Assembly (NCBI RefSeq): GCF_039534975.1
Contig: NZ_BAAAWH010000001.1
Location: 2,604,001-2,668,000, forward strand
Source of the DNA: Microbacterium terregens
GTDB lineage: Bacteria; Actinomycetota; Actinomycetes; Actinomycetales; Microbacteriaceae
Direction: 5' to 3'
Length of the DNA: 64,000 bases
Position numbers and translations under genes: made by a program. This document shows positions 16,991-28,000 of the stretch, piece after piece. Below the pieces are notes generated by a model. The model worked only from the letters and a program-made list of their open reading frames with translations. It did not search any database and had not been told where the DNA came from. Each line of letters begins with the position of its first letter. Position 1 is the first letter of the stretch.

Positions 16991-17884
16991 TCAGTCGGCG
17001 AAGGACCCGTAGACCTCGAGGGTGTTGGCGGCCAGCTGCGCACAGAGCTCGTCGAGTTCGATCTCGAGCTGCGCGGCCACGAAGCGCACCGTCACCGGGA
17101 CGAGGTACGGCGCGTTGGGACGACCGCGGTGCGGAGCGGGCGTCAGGAACGGCGCATCCGTCTCGACCAGGATCCGGTCGCGGGGCGTCACCGTGAGCGC
17201 GTCGCGGAGGTTCTGCGCATTGGTGAAGGTCACGTTGCCCGCGAAGGACAGGTAGTACCCGCGCTCCGCGCACACGGTCGCCATCTCGGCGCCGCCGGAG
17301 AAGCAGTGGAAGACCGTGCGCTCGGGCGCACCGACCCGCTCCAGGGTCTCCAGGACGGCGTCGTGGGCGTCGCGGTCGTGGATCTGCATGGCCAGACCGT
17401 GCTTCTTGGCCAGCTCGATGTGAGCCTCGAAGGAGCGGGACTGTGCGGCGAACCCCTCCGGTCCGGTGCGGAAGAAGTCCAGACCCGTCTCGCCGATCGC
17501 GCGCACGCGCGGCTGAGCTGCCAGGTCATCGATGACCGCGATCGCGGCATCCAATTCACCGGCCGCCTCGTACGCCGGCGCTTCGTTGGGGTGGATGGCC
17601 ACCGCGGCGAGGACACGGGGGTGGGATGCCGCCGCCCACGCCGACCAGCGGCTCGAGTCGATGTCGCCGCCCGCTTGCACCACCCCGGCCACGCCGACCG
17701 CGACCGCGCGCTCGAGCTGCTGCTCGAGGCTGAGCGGCTCGTCGCCGTCGACGATCTCCAGATGCGCGTGGTTGTCGTAGACGGGCACGCGCAGCGGCTC
17801 GGGCGCGGCGGGCCAGCGGACGTCGCGCGTGCCGTCGTTGTGGCGCTGCCGGACGTACGCGCTGGGATCGGCGGCGTCAGTCAT
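16991..17884 (-). CDS. tatD: TatD-family metal-dependent hydrolase
   Basis: 297 aa TIM-barrel hydrolase of the TatD family, often assigned DNase or 3'-5' exonuclease activity. Metal ligands are visible in YDNHAHLE, GETGLDFF, HCFSGG and ETDAPFLTP. The DNHAH motif is a small variant of the usual D[ST]H[CA]H. It starts 6 bp after metG on the same strand, the widely conserved metG-tatD pairing in actinobacteria. Confidence 0.93.
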   Translation of the reverse strand: MTDAADPSAYVRQRHNDGTRDVRWPAAPEPLRVPVYDNHAHLEIVDGDEPLSLEQQLERAVAVGVAGVVQAGGDIDSSRWSAWAAASHPRVLAAVAIHPNEAPAYEAAGELDAAIAVIDDLAAQPRVRAIGETGLDFFRTGPEGFAAQSRSFEAHIELAKKHGLAMQIHDRDAHDAVLETLERVGAPERTVFHCFSGGAEMATVCAERGYYLSFAGNVTFTNAQNLRDALTVTPRDRILVETDAPFLTPAPHRGRPNAPYLVPVTVRFVAAQLEIELDELCAQLAANTLEVYGSFAD

Positions 17885-17890
17885 CCCCGG

Positions 17891-19468
17891 TCATCCGCTT
17901 TGTTCGACGCGCGGGAACAACGGCGCCAGCGCGTTCACGGACGCACCGAAGGGCAGGATGCCCCAGCGCCCCGCCTCGCGGATCGGCTGATCCTGCAGAC
18001 GACCGAGCGTGTCGGCCGCGCCCAGCGCGACCCACAGCTTCTCGCTCGCGATCGGCGTCACCGGCGAGATCAGCACGGCCAGGGCGCGCAGCCCCTCGGC
18101 CGCCGTGTACAGCACCGTGCCCAGACGCGCGCGCTGCGCGTCGTCCTTGGCCAGCGCCCACGGCTCGTTCTCGGTGATGTAGCCGTTCAGCGCGTCGACG
18201 ATCGTCCAGATCGCCGCGATCGCCTCGTCGATGCGGAACCGCTCGATGGCGGCATCCGCGGCGGACGCGGCATCCGACACGATCTTCTGGATGTGCAGGT
18301 CCGCGTCGGTGTACTCCCCCGCGGGCGGCACGATCCCCTCGAAGTACCGGTCGATCATCGCCGTCGTGCGCGAAGCGAGATTGCCGAAGCCGTTGGCCAG
18401 CTCGGCCTGATAGCGAGCCGACAGGTCCTCCCACGAGAACGAGCCGTCCTGTCCGAACGCGATCGCCGAGAGGAAGTAGAACCGGTAGGCGTCGGGGCCG
18501 AAGACGTCGGTGATCTCGCTCGGGGCGATGCCGGTGAGCTTCGACTTCGACATCTTCTCGCCGCCGACCAGCAGCCAGCCGTGCGCGAAGACGCCCTTGG
18601 GCACCTCGACGCCCGCGGCCATCAGCATCGCCGGCCAGATCACCGCGTGGAAGCGCAGGATGTCCTTTCCGACCACGTGGTAGGCGGGCCAGCGGCGCGC
18701 GAACTCCTCCGGGTCGGAGCCGTAGCCCACGGCGGTGGCGTAGTTCAGCAGCGCGTCCACCCAGACGTAGATCACGTGCGACTGGTCCCACGGGACCTTG
18801 ATGCCCCAGTCGAACGTGGACCGCGAGATCGACAGGTCCTTCAGTCCCTGCTTGACGAACGAGACGACCTCGTTGCGCGCGGACTCGGGCCGGACGAAGT
18901 CGGGCACCGTCCGGTACAGCTCGAGCAGCTTGTCCTGGAACTCGCTCAGCTTGAAGAAGTAGTTCTTCTCCTGCAGCAGCTCCAGGGGCTTGGAGTGGAT
19001 CGCGCAGACCTTCAGCCCCTCGAACGGCCCGGTGCCGTCGACGATCTCCGAGTCGGTCTTGAACTCCTCACAGCCGACGCAGTACAGCGCCTCGAACTCG
19101 CCGGCGTAGATGTAGCCGCGGTCGTAGATCGCCTGCACGAACTTCTGCACGCGCTCCTCGTGGCGCTCCTGCGTGGTGCGGATGAAGTCGTCGTTCGCGA
19201 CGTCGAGCGTCTCGAGCACGGGGTGCCACGACTCCGCGACCAGCCGGTCCACCCACTCCTGCGGGGTGGCGCCGTTCGCCGCGGCGGCACGGAGCATCTT
19301 CTGCCCGTGCTCGTCGGTGCCGGTCAGCATCCAGGTGTCATCGCCCGCCTGGCGGTGCCAGCGTGCGAGCGTGTCCACCGCCACGGTCGTGTAGCCGTGG
19401 CCGATGTGGGGCACGTCGCTCGGATAGTAGATCGGCGTCGTGATGTAGAAAGATTCCCCGGTGCTCAC
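17891..19468 (-). CDS. metG: Methionyl-tRNA synthetase
   Basis: 525 aa class I aminoacyl-tRNA synthetase. The HIGH motif is in VPHIGHGYTT and the KMSKS loop in GGEKMSKSKLTG. The zinc-knuckle region is reduced (CVGCEEF then VCAIHSK), as in the shorter bacterial type. There is no C-terminal dimerisation (tRNA-binding) domain. The GTG start has TAGAAT 6 nt upstream, supporting a leaderless transcript. tatD follows after 6 bp. Confidence 0.97.
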   Translation of the reverse strand: MSTGESFYITTPIYYPSDVPHIGHGYTTVAVDTLARWHRQAGDDTWMLTGTDEHGQKMLRAAAANGATPQEWVDRLVAESWHPVLETLDVANDDFIRTTQERHEERVQKFVQAIYDRGYIYAGEFEALYCVGCEEFKTDSEIVDGTGPFEGLKVCAIHSKPLELLQEKNYFFKLSEFQDKLLELYRTVPDFVRPESARNEVVSFVKQGLKDLSISRSTFDWGIKVPWDQSHVIYVWVDALLNYATAVGYGSDPEEFARRWPAYHVVGKDILRFHAVIWPAMLMAAGVEVPKGVFAHGWLLVGGEKMSKSKLTGIAPSEITDVFGPDAYRFYFLSAIAFGQDGSFSWEDLSARYQAELANGFGNLASRTTAMIDRYFEGIVPPAGEYTDADLHIQKIVSDAASAADAAIERFRIDEAIAAIWTIVDALNGYITENEPWALAKDDAQRARLGTVLYTAAEGLRALAVLISPVTPIASEKLWVALGAADTLGRLQDQPIREAGRWGILPFGASVNALAPLFPRVEQSG

Positions 19469-19474
19469 CAGGAG

Positions 19475-19480
19475 ATTCTA
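19475..19480 (-). promoter_or_regulatory. -10 box (TAGAAT) for metG-tatD, leaderless start
   Basis: TAGAAT, then CTCCTG (6 nt), then the GTG at 19468. Confidence 0.6.
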
Positions 19481-19503
19481 GTTGGGCCGGACGCCGCCAT
19501 CCC

Positions 19504-19576
19504 CCGCGAGACGGGATAGACGCCACGAGACGGAGTGCGTCGACCTCGGTCTCGTGGCGTCTATCCCGTCTCGTGG
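19504..19576. repeat. Palindromic element, copy 2 of 4
   Basis: 28-bp arms (19504-19531, 19549-19576) with a single G-T pair around a 17-nt loop. The TCA that completes the element is the rsmI stop codon on the minus strand, so the hairpin directly abuts the end of rsmI. Here the stem has GACGGGATAG opposite CTATCCCGTC, where the other copies have CCGG or CTGG with matching partners. Confidence 0.93.
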
Positions 19577-20395
19577 TCAGTTCTTGACCGCGAGGGCGGC
19601 CTGGTACAACTCGCGCGACGAGTGCCCGGTGTGGCCGGACACCTCGCCCGCGGCATCCTTGAGCCGAGTGCCGGTGCGCACCAGCTCGAGCACCTGCGTG
19701 ACCGCATCCGGGAACGAGATCTGCGCCGCCGGTGCGCCTTCCACGACCAGGACGAGTTCGCCGCGCACGCCGTCGGCCGCCCACTCCGCCAGCGAGGCGG
19801 CGGTTCCTCGGACGACCTCCTCGTAGAGCTTGGTCAGCTCGCGGCACAGCGCGACACGGCGTTCGGCACCCAGCGCCGCGGCGATGTCGGTGAGGGATGC
19901 CGCGACCCGCGTCGCCGACTCGAAGAAGACCATCGTCCGTCGCTCCGTGGCCAGCGCGCGCAGCGCAGCCCGGCGGTCACCGGGTTTGCGCGGCAGGAAC
20001 CCCTCGAACGTGAACCGGTCCGTCGGAAGGCCCGACACCGCGAGCGCGGCCAGCACCGCGCTCGGCCCGGGGATCACGCTGACCGCGACGCCGGCCGCGG
20101 CGGCGGCGGCCACCAGCCCGTAGCCCGGATCGCTCACGGTCGGCATCCCCGCATCGCTCAGAACCAGGATGTCCTGCTCACGGGCGAGGGCGACCAGTTC
20201 GCCGGCACGCTCCTTCTCGTTGTGGTCGTGCAGGGCGATCAGGCGCGGGCGGTTGACCACTCCGAGGCCGGCCAGCAGTCTCTGCGTGGTGCGGGTGTCC
20301 TCGGCCGCGATCACGGTCGCCGACTCCAGGGCCTCCACCAGGCGACGTGACGCGTCGCCGAGGTTTCCGATCGGGGTCGCGGCCAGGATGATCAC
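19577..20395 (-). CDS. rsmI: 16S rRNA (cytidine1402-2'-O)-methyltransferase
   Basis: 272 aa. SAM-dependent tetrapyrrole-methylase-fold enzyme that modifies C1402 in the ribosomal P site. Typical opening ILAATPIGNLGDAS, then AEDTRTTQRLL, LSDAGMPTVSDPG and VIPGPSAVLAAL, with a C-terminal region containing CRELTKLYEEVVRG. The GTG start is supported by TAAGGT 6 nt upstream. It diverges from pmt with only 23 bp between the chosen start codons, and its stop codon touches palindromic element copy 2. Confidence 0.95.
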   Translation of the reverse strand: MIILAATPIGNLGDASRRLVEALESATVIAAEDTRTTQRLLAGLGVVNRPRLIALHDHNEKERAGELVALAREQDILVLSDAGMPTVSDPGYGLVAAAAAAGVAVSVIPGPSAVLAALAVSGLPTDRFTFEGFLPRKPGDRRAALRALATERRTMVFFESATRVAASLTDIAAALGAERRVALCRELTKLYEEVVRGTAASLAEWAADGVRGELVLVVEGAPAAQISFPDAVTQVLELVRTGTRLKDAAGEVSGHTGHSSRELYQAALAVKN

Positions 20396-20401
20396 GCTCC
20401 C

Positions 20402-20411
20402 ACCTTAGGCT
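20402..20411. promoter_or_regulatory. Back-to-back -10 boxes for rsmI (minus) and pmt (plus)
   Basis: TAAGGT on the minus strand (20402-20407) overlaps TAGGCT on the plus strand (20406-20411) by 2 bp. Each is placed 6-7 nt before a GTG (20395 and 20419). Both transcripts would be leaderless, and RNA polymerase could occupy only one direction at a time. Confidence 0.6.
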
Positions 20412-20418
20412 GGTGGCT

Positions 20419-22008
20419 GTGACGGCGACCGCTCCTCTCCTCCCCCGGATGCGGCCGTCCTTCTACGATCGGTGGACGAGCCGCACCGCCGCGGATCCGC
20501 GCCTGGCCCGGCGCTGGGCATGGCTTGCTCCGCTGCTCGTGACAGTGCTTGCCGGCATCCTTCGGCTGTGGGACCTGGGTCGCCCGCACGCGCTCGTCTT
20601 CGATGAGACGTATTACGTCAAGGACGCGTGGGCGCAGTGGATCCTCGGCTACGCGGCGAAGTGGCCCGACGGCGCCAATGCGGCCTTCCTGGCCGGCGAT
20701 ACCGAGGGCTTCACCTCGGCGGGCAGCTTCGTCGTGCACCCGCCGCTGGGGAAGTTCCTGATCGGCGTCGGCATGGCGATCTTCGGCCCCGACTCGTCGT
20801 TCGGCTGGCGCATCACGACGGCACTGTTCGGCACCGCGACGGTGCTCGTGCTCTACCTCGTCGCAAAGGCCCTGACCGGGTCGGTGGCATTCGCGACGGT
20901 CGCCTCGTTCCTGATGGCGATCGACGGCCTGGCGATCGTGCTGAGCCGGATCGCGCTGCTGGACATCTTCCTGACGTTCTTCGTGCTGCTGGCGTTCTGG
21001 TTCGTGCTGCTCGATCGGCGGGAGCACGCGGTGCGGCTGGCCGCGCTGGTCGCGACCCGGTCGGCGGACGGAGAGCGTCCGGCCTGGGGACCGGTGCTCT
21101 GGAGTCGTCCGTGGGTGATGGCCGCAGGCGCCGCGGCCGGTGCCGCGACGGGCGTGAAGTGGTCCGGCGTGTACGTGGTGGCCGGACTCGGCATCTACCT
21201 CGTGGTCACTGACGCGCTCGCGCGACGCCGCGCCGGCGTGGGATTCTGGCCGACGGATGCCGCGTTCCGGCAGGGACCAGTGACCTTCGTGCTCTTCGTG
21301 CCGATCGCCGTGGTCGTCTACCTGGCCTCATGGATCGGCTGGCTGGCCACCGATGGTGGGTGGGATCGTCACAGCGCGGAGCTCGCGCCGGCGACGGGCG
21401 TCTGGTCGTGGGTGCCGTCCGCCTTCCACAGCCTCTGGCTGTACCACCGGGCGATCTACGACTTCCACGTCGGACTCAGTTCGGCGCACGCCTATGCCAG
21501 CCCGGCGTGGCAGTGGCCCCTTCTGCTGCGCCCCACGTCGATGTACGCAGAGACGACGCCCTACGGTGAGGCCGGCTGTCTTTCCGCGAACGGGTGCATC
21601 GAGAACATCTACAGCATGCCGAACCCGCTGATCTGGTTCGCCGGCATCGCGGCGGTGATCTACCTCGTGTACCGGTTCGTGCGGACGCGCGACTGGCGCT
21701 ATGCGGTCGTGTTCACCGGCATCGGGGTCACCTACGTGCCGTGGCTGCTGTATCCCGAGCGCACGATGTTCCAGTTCTATACGATCGCGATGCTCCCCTT
21801 CGTGCTGCTGGCGCTCACCTTCGCCCTGCGGGACGTCGCCGGCGCCCACCACACCGACCTGTATCGGCGGCTGAGCGGGCAACGGATGGTGCTGGTCTTC
21901 CTGCTGGTCGCGACGGTGCTGTCGGCGTTCTGGTATCCGATCGTCACCGGGATGCCGGTGCCCTACGACTTCTGGCGCGCCCACAACTGGCTGCCAGGCT
22001 GGGTGTAG
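20419..22008 (+). CDS. pmt: Dolichyl/polyprenyl-phosphate-mannose-protein mannosyltransferase
   Basis: 529 aa GT39-family integral membrane enzyme that O-mannosylates secreted proteins using polyprenyl-phosphate-mannose. Multiple hydrophobic segments are evident. The acidic loop motif VFDETYYVKDAW after TM1 and HPPLGKFLIGVG, a hallmark of protein O-mannosyltransferases, are present. The GTG at 20419 is preferred over one at 20413 because TAGGCT lies 7 nt upstream of it. Divergent pairing with rsmI also occurs in mycobacteria. Confidence 0.93.
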   Translation: MTATAPLLPRMRPSFYDRWTSRTAADPRLARRWAWLAPLLVTVLAGILRLWDLGRPHALVFDETYYVKDAWAQWILGYAAKWPDGANAAFLAGDTEGFTSAGSFVVHPPLGKFLIGVGMAIFGPDSSFGWRITTALFGTATVLVLYLVAKALTGSVAFATVASFLMAIDGLAIVLSRIALLDIFLTFFVLLAFWFVLLDRREHAVRLAALVATRSADGERPAWGPVLWSRPWVMAAGAAAGAATGVKWSGVYVVAGLGIYLVVTDALARRRAGVGFWPTDAAFRQGPVTFVLFVPIAVVVYLASWIGWLATDGGWDRHSAELAPATGVWSWVPSAFHSLWLYHRAIYDFHVGLSSAHAYASPAWQWPLLLRPTSMYAETTPYGEAGCLSANGCIENIYSMPNPLIWFAGIAAVIYLVYRFVRTRDWRYAVVFTGIGVTYVPWLLYPERTMFQFYTIAMLPFVLLALTFALRDVAGAHHTDLYRRLSGQRMVLVFLLVATVLSAFWYPIVTGMPVPYDFWRAHNWLPGWV

Positions 22009-22067
22009 AGCCCCGGCCCCGCGCGGTCTGCCGCGGATCGCGTGGTCGGCCGCGGATCCCGCGGTCG

Positions 22068-22211
22068 GCTCCCCCGTCGCAACCTGCGCGCCCGCGCGGC
22101 GTGTTGCGACAGCGGAACGAACGGGGGCTGCGGCGCAAGATCCGCTCCCCCGTCTCAACCTGCGCCCCCGCGCGGCGTGTTGCGACAGCGGAGCGGAAGA
22201 GGGCTGCGGCG
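22068..22211. repeat. Two direct copies of a 68-bp palindromic unit
   Basis: Units at 22068-22135 and 22144-22211 (period 76 bp) both run from GCTCCCCCGTC to GGGCTGCGGCG and share GCGCGGCGTGTTGCGACAGCGG. The first unit contains the inverted pair GTCGCAAC / GTTGCGAC; in the second, one arm has changed to GTCTCAAC. The pair fills the gap between the convergent pmt and YyaL-like genes. The sequence is unrelated to the 73-bp element. Confidence 0.8.
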
Positions 22212-22213
22212 GG

Positions 22214-24055
22214 TCAGGACTCGAGTTCCGCCGGATCGGTGACCGGCAGACGGCAGGTGAAGTCCCGGCAGTCGTACGCCGTCGTCCGGCCGCCGAGCGG
22301 CGCCTTGCCCTCGAACAGCGCGAAGCCCGCCGTCGCCCACTGCGCGGACTGCGCCGCGGTCACGATCGCCAGGACCTCCGCAGGGATGCGGCGGGCGGCT
22401 CGAAGCAACGCGGATGCCGGGTCATCCCCGACGACGACCACCTGTCGGGGAGCCCGCGCCAGCCGTGCGGCGACGCGGAGCAGCGCGCCGTGCGCGATCG
22501 GCTGGGCCAGCGCGCCGGCCGCGTGCGCAGCGACGACGCCCGTGGCGAGGTGGCGGAGGTCCTCGCTCGCCCCGAGCTGCCACAGCGACAGCGCGGCGTC
22601 GGCCAGCGCGGCGTGACCGGACGGCTCGTCCCCGTCGGAGGCGGCATCCGGGCTGGAGATGCCCTGCGCGGCCAGCACAGGGTCGCCGCCACCCGGGGCC
22701 CGCACCGTGCCGTCCTCGGCAACGCACGCGGTGACGAGCTCGCGGGCCCGCACGGCGTAGACGACCTCGCCCGTGGCCGCGCCCAGGGCCACCAGTCCCG
22801 CGGCGAACTGGCCGTAGTCGGCGAGGGTCGCCGCGGCCCGGGAGGGGATCTCATCCAGCGCCGCGCGGACGAGTCGCCCGGCCGCGTCGATGTTCGCACC
22901 GATCACGGCGTCCGCCGCCCAGCGCGCCGACTCGATCCACGCCGGTTCGTCCAGGCGCGCCCCGGCTCGGGCCAGGGCCGCGATGGCGAGCCCGTTCCAC
23001 CCGGTCACGACCTTGCCGTCGACGGCGGGCGGATCGATGCCCGCGCGGGACGCGGCATCCCGCAGGTAGTACCCGCCCTCGCTGCGCACGCCGTCGATCC
23101 AGGACTCCGAGTCCTGCGCGGCGCCGAACCCGCCCGCGGGCTGCTGCAGGACATCGGTGAGGAATCCCGCGATGCCGCGCGCGGTGCGCTCGTCGTCCGC
23201 GTCGACGGCGACCTCCAGCAGCTGCGCGTTGTCGGTCAGCATCCGCTCGTAGTGCGGGACCGTCCAGTCGCGCCGGGTGGCGTAGCGGAAGAAGCCTCCC
23301 TCGACGGGGTCGCGCAGGGGCGAGGACGCCATCGCGGTCAGTGCCCGCTCCGCGACGGCGGATGCCGCGGGGTCGGCGATCCGGACGACGGGAGTCTGCA
23401 GGAACCGCAGCGCGGTCGCGATCGGAAACTTCGGGGTCGCGGGATCGCCGTCTCCGAAACCGCCGTACTCGCGGTCCTCGCGTGCTGCGACCGCGGCGGC
23501 GGCCGCAGCCAGGTCTTCGACGGAGGGGATCTGTCCGCCCGTCGACGCGCTGCTGCGCGCCTCGGCGAGCGCCTGCGTCACCGCGTCGGCGGTGCCGTCG
23601 ACCTCGCCACGACGCTCGATCCAGGCCTCGCGGACCGCGGCCAGCACCTGACGGAACGACGGCATGCCCGACCGCGGTTCGGGGGGAAAGTACGTCCCGG
23701 CGTAGAACGGGCGACCGTTCGGGGTCACGAACACCGTCAACGGCCAGCCCAGGTGCGGCGTGAACGCGGCGGCCGCGGACATATACGCGGCGTCGACCTC
23801 GGGATGCTCCTCGCGGTCGACCTTCACCGCCACGAAGTCCGCGTTGACCGCGGCCGCGGTCTCGTCGTCGGAGAACGACTCCCGCGCCATCACATGGCAC
23901 CAGTGGCAGGTCGAGTAGCCGATCGAGACCAGGACGGGCACGTCCCGCCGCCGCGCTTCCGCGAAGGCCTCGTCGCCCCAGGCGTACCAGGCGACGGGGT
24001 TGCCCGCGTGAGCCCTCAGGTAGGGGCTGGCGGAGTGCTGCAGACGCGGATTCAC
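22214..24055 (-). CDS. Thioredoxin-domain (DUF255/YyaL-like) protein
   Basis: 613 aa. The N-terminal DUF255 domain is thioredoxin-like, with the redox-type motif [14 protein letters not shown] (Cys-His-Trp-Cys). A long six-hairpin-glycosidase-like helical region follows (about 200-600), including [21 protein letters not shown] in abbreviated family form. The biochemical activity of the family is unsettled. The GTG at 24055 has TAACGT 7 nt upstream; another GTG 9 nt earlier is possible. The family is usually 650-700 aa, so this is a slightly short but intact member. Confidence 0.87.
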   Translation of the reverse strand: MNPRLQHSASPYLRAHAGNPVAWYAWGDEAFAEARRRDVPVLVSIGYSTCHWCHVMARESFSDDETAAAVNADFVAVKVDREEHPEVDAAYMSAAAAFTPHLGWPLTVFVTPNGRPFYAGTYFPPEPRSGMPSFRQVLAAVREAWIERRGEVDGTADAVTQALAEARSSASTGGQIPSVEDLAAAAAAVAAREDREYGGFGDGDPATPKFPIATALRFLQTPVVRIADPAASAVAERALTAMASSPLRDPVEGGFFRYATRRDWTVPHYERMLTDNAQLLEVAVDADDERTARGIAGFLTDVLQQPAGGFGAAQDSESWIDGVRSEGGYYLRDAASRAGIDPPAVDGKVVTGWNGLAIAALARAGARLDEPAWIESARWAADAVIGANIDAAGRLVRAALDEIPSRAAATLADYGQFAAGLVALGAATGEVVYAVRARELVTACVAEDGTVRAPGGGDPVLAAQGISSPDAASDGDEPSGHAALADAALSLWQLGASEDLRHLATGVVAAHAAGALAQPIAHGALLRVAARLARAPRQVVVVGDDPASALLRAARRIPAEVLAIVTAAQSAQWATAGFALFEGKAPLGGRTTAYDCRDFTCRLPVTDPAELES

Positions 24056-24126
24056 CCTCCTCACGTTACGACGGAAGGCTCTCGGCGTGGGGTGCTACCG
24101 CAGGGTGCTCGCGCGCGCCGACGCGG

Positions 24127-24975
<849 letters not shown>

Positions 24976-24995
24976 GGAGCTTCGATCCGCGCCGG

Positions 24996-25001
24996 TACGA
25001 T
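24996..25001 (+). promoter_or_regulatory. -10 box (TACGAT) for hrpA
   Basis: TACGAT lies 8 nt before the ATG at 25010, divergent from the AKR5-like promoter 20 bp away. Confidence 0.5.
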
Positions 25002-25009
25002 CGAAGGCT

Positions 25010-28000
25010 ATGCGCGCGCCCGAACCCGTCATCTTCTACCCGCCGGAGCTGCCCGTCAGCGGCGCGCGGGACGAGATCGCACGCGCCATCCGCGATTCGC
25101 AGGTCGTGATCGTGGCGGGGGCGACCGGCTCGGGCAAGACCACCCAGCTGCCGAAGATCTGCCTCGAGCTGGGCCGCACGCGCATCGCGCACACCCAGCC
25201 CCGCCGGATCGCCGCCCGCACCATCGCAGAGCGCATCGCGGAGGAGCTCGAGGTGCCGCTCGGCACCACCGTCGGCTACAAGGTCCGCTTCACCGACAAG
25301 GTGCAGGAGGACACGCGCGTCACGCTGATGACCGATGGCATCCTGCTCAACGAGATCCACCGCGACCGGCTGCTGCGCCGCTACGACACGATCATCGTGG
25401 ACGAGGCCCACGAGCGCTCCCTGAACGTGGACTTCCTGCTCGGGTACCTGACGGAGGTGCTTCCGAAGCGCCCCGATCTGCGGGTCATCGTCACGAGCGC
25501 GACCATCGATCCGGAGAGCTTCGCGAAGCACTTCGCGGATGCCGCGGGCAACCCCGCGCCCATCATCGAGGTCTCCGGCCGGACGTACCCCGTCGAGATC
25601 CGCTACCGGTGCCCCGATGCCGAGCTGGCTGCGCGCGCCGAGGGCGAGACGAAACGCAGACCGGACGCGTCGGGCACCGGGGACGAGGTCGACGGGATCA
25701 CCGCCGCCCTGCGCGAACTGGACCGCGAGGCCCCCGGCGACGTGCTGGTGTTCCTGCCGGGTGAGGCCGAGATCCGGGACGCGATGGATGCCGTCTCGGG
25801 CATGTACGCGAAGGACGCGGCCCCGGTCGAGGTGCTGCCGCTGTACGGCCGCCTGAGCGCCGCCGAACAGCATCGCGTCTTTGAGCGTTCGAAGGTCGCG
25901 GGCGTGCGGCGTCGGGTGATCCTGGCGACGAACGTCGCCGAGACCAGCCTGACGGTGCCGGGCATCAAGTACGTGATCGACACCGGGACCGCGCGCATTT
26001 CGCGCTACAGCAACCGCACGAAGATCCAGCAGCTGCCGATCGAGGCGATCTCGCAGGCGTCGGCGCAGCAGCGGGCAGGACGAGCGGGTCGGACGGCGGC
26101 GGGGATCGCGATCCGCCTGTACTCCGAGGAGGATTTCGACAAGCGGCCCGAATTCACCGAGCCTGAGATCCTGCGCACGAGCCTGGCCTCGGTCATCCTG
26201 CAGATGCTGTCCCTCGGGTTCGGCGACATCGCATCGTTCCCGTTCCTCACGCCCCCCGACTCGCGAGGCGTCAAGGCCGCGATCGACCTGCTGCTCGAGC
26301 TCGGGGCCGTCCGGCCGGCGGGCGGCGCGGGGACCGGACGGGACCGCGACGCGCGATCGGCGCGCAGCTCGGCGACCGCCGGCACCCGGCTCACCGACCT
26401 GGGCCGCGAGATCTCGCGGCTCCCGATCGATCCGCGCTTCGCCCGGATGCTCATCGAGGCTCGGCGGACGGGTGTCCAGCGCGACGTGCTGGCCATCGTG
26501 TCCGGGATGTCCATCCAGGACGTCCGCGAGCGCCCCGAAGACCGCCGGGAGGAAGCGGACCGGATGCACGCGCGCTTCGTGGACCCGACCAGCGACTTCG
26601 TCACGCTGCTCAACCTCTGGAACCACCTGCAGGAGCAGCAGGCCGCGCTCGGCTCCAGCGCGTTCCGGCGCTTGTGCCGCTCGGAGTACCTGAACTATGT
26701 GCGCGTGCGGGAGTGGGTGGACGTACACCGGCAGCTGCGGACGCTGATGGGCGGGCAGCGCGGCGACAAAGCCGACGTCTCCGCCGGGCCGCCTTCGACC
26801 CCGGGTGGGGGCGCCGACGAGCTGCACAGAGCGATCCTGTCCGGGCTGCTGTCCCACATCGGCATCCTGGACGAGCGCAGCGTCGCGAAATCCGCCGCCG
26901 TGCGCTCGTCCGGCGGACGAGCCGAGCCCAAGCGCGCGCAGGGCGGCGAGTACCTCGGCGCGCGCGGAGCACGTTTCGCGATCTTCCCCGGCTCGGGTCT
27001 GCGCAAGAAGCGACCGACCGCGGTGATGGCCGCGGAGCTGGTGGAGACCTCCCGCCTGTTCGCCCGCACGGTCGCCGCCGTCGATCCCGCGTGGGCGGAG
27101 CAGCTCGCCGGCGACCTCGCCAAACGTCAGCTGAGCGAGCCGCACTGGTCGAAGGCGGCGGGCGCGGCATCCGTCTACGAGAAGGTGACACTGTTCGGGG
27201 TGGAGATCATCCCCCGGCGCCGTGCCCAGCTCGCCCGGTTCGACCGGCCGCTCGCCCGCGAGCTGTTCGTGCGTCATGCCCTCGTCGAGGGCGAGTGGGA
27301 TCCGTCCGGACTCGACAAGCGCCTGACCGCCTTCGAGCGGCGCAACCTGGAGCTGCGCCGCCGCCTGGAGAAGATCGAGGAGCGCGAGCGCCGCCGCGAC
27401 ATCCTCGTCGGCGACGAGGCGGTGTTCGCGTTCTACGACGCGCGGCTGCCGCGTGACGTGTTCGACGTCCGCTCGTTCGAGGCGTGGTGGCGGGATGCCG
27501 CGGTCCGCACTCCGCACCTGCTCGACATGACCGAAGGCGACCTGCTGGATGACGCCGCGCGGGCGGACGAACGCGACTTCCCTGCGCGCTGGCGCCAGCA
27601 GGACCAGGTGCTCTCGCTCACATACCGCTTCGAACCGGGGACGGACGATGACGGTGTGACCGCCGTGGTCCCCCTCGCGCTCCTGGCACAGGTGCGTCCG
27701 GACGGGTTCGACTGGCAGGTCCCCGGCCTGCGGGACGAACTGATCACCGCACTGCTGCGTTCGCTGCCGAAGTCGATCCGCCGGCACGTCGTTCCTGCGG
27801 CGGACTGGGCGGCGCGGTTCGCCGAGGAGCTGGAAGGCCAAGGACCCGAAGCGCACGCGGGCCTGCCGCCCACGTCCCTGCGCGCGGCACTGGCCGTCCG
27901 TATCCAGCGGGTGGCGAACCAGCCGGTCAGCGAGGCCGACTTCGAGCTGGACCGGATCCCCGTCCACCTCATGGTGAAGTTCCGCGTCGTCGACGAGCGC

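Noticed and set aside
14859..17012. Open frame of 717 codons on the plus strand across rsmA and the sugar porter
   Set aside because: It is in another frame of the porter and antisense to rsmA; composition is Arg-rich without domains.
17129..19519. Open frame of 796 codons antisense to tatD and metG
   Set aside because: Shadow of two unambiguous genes; it crosses their junction without any start signal.
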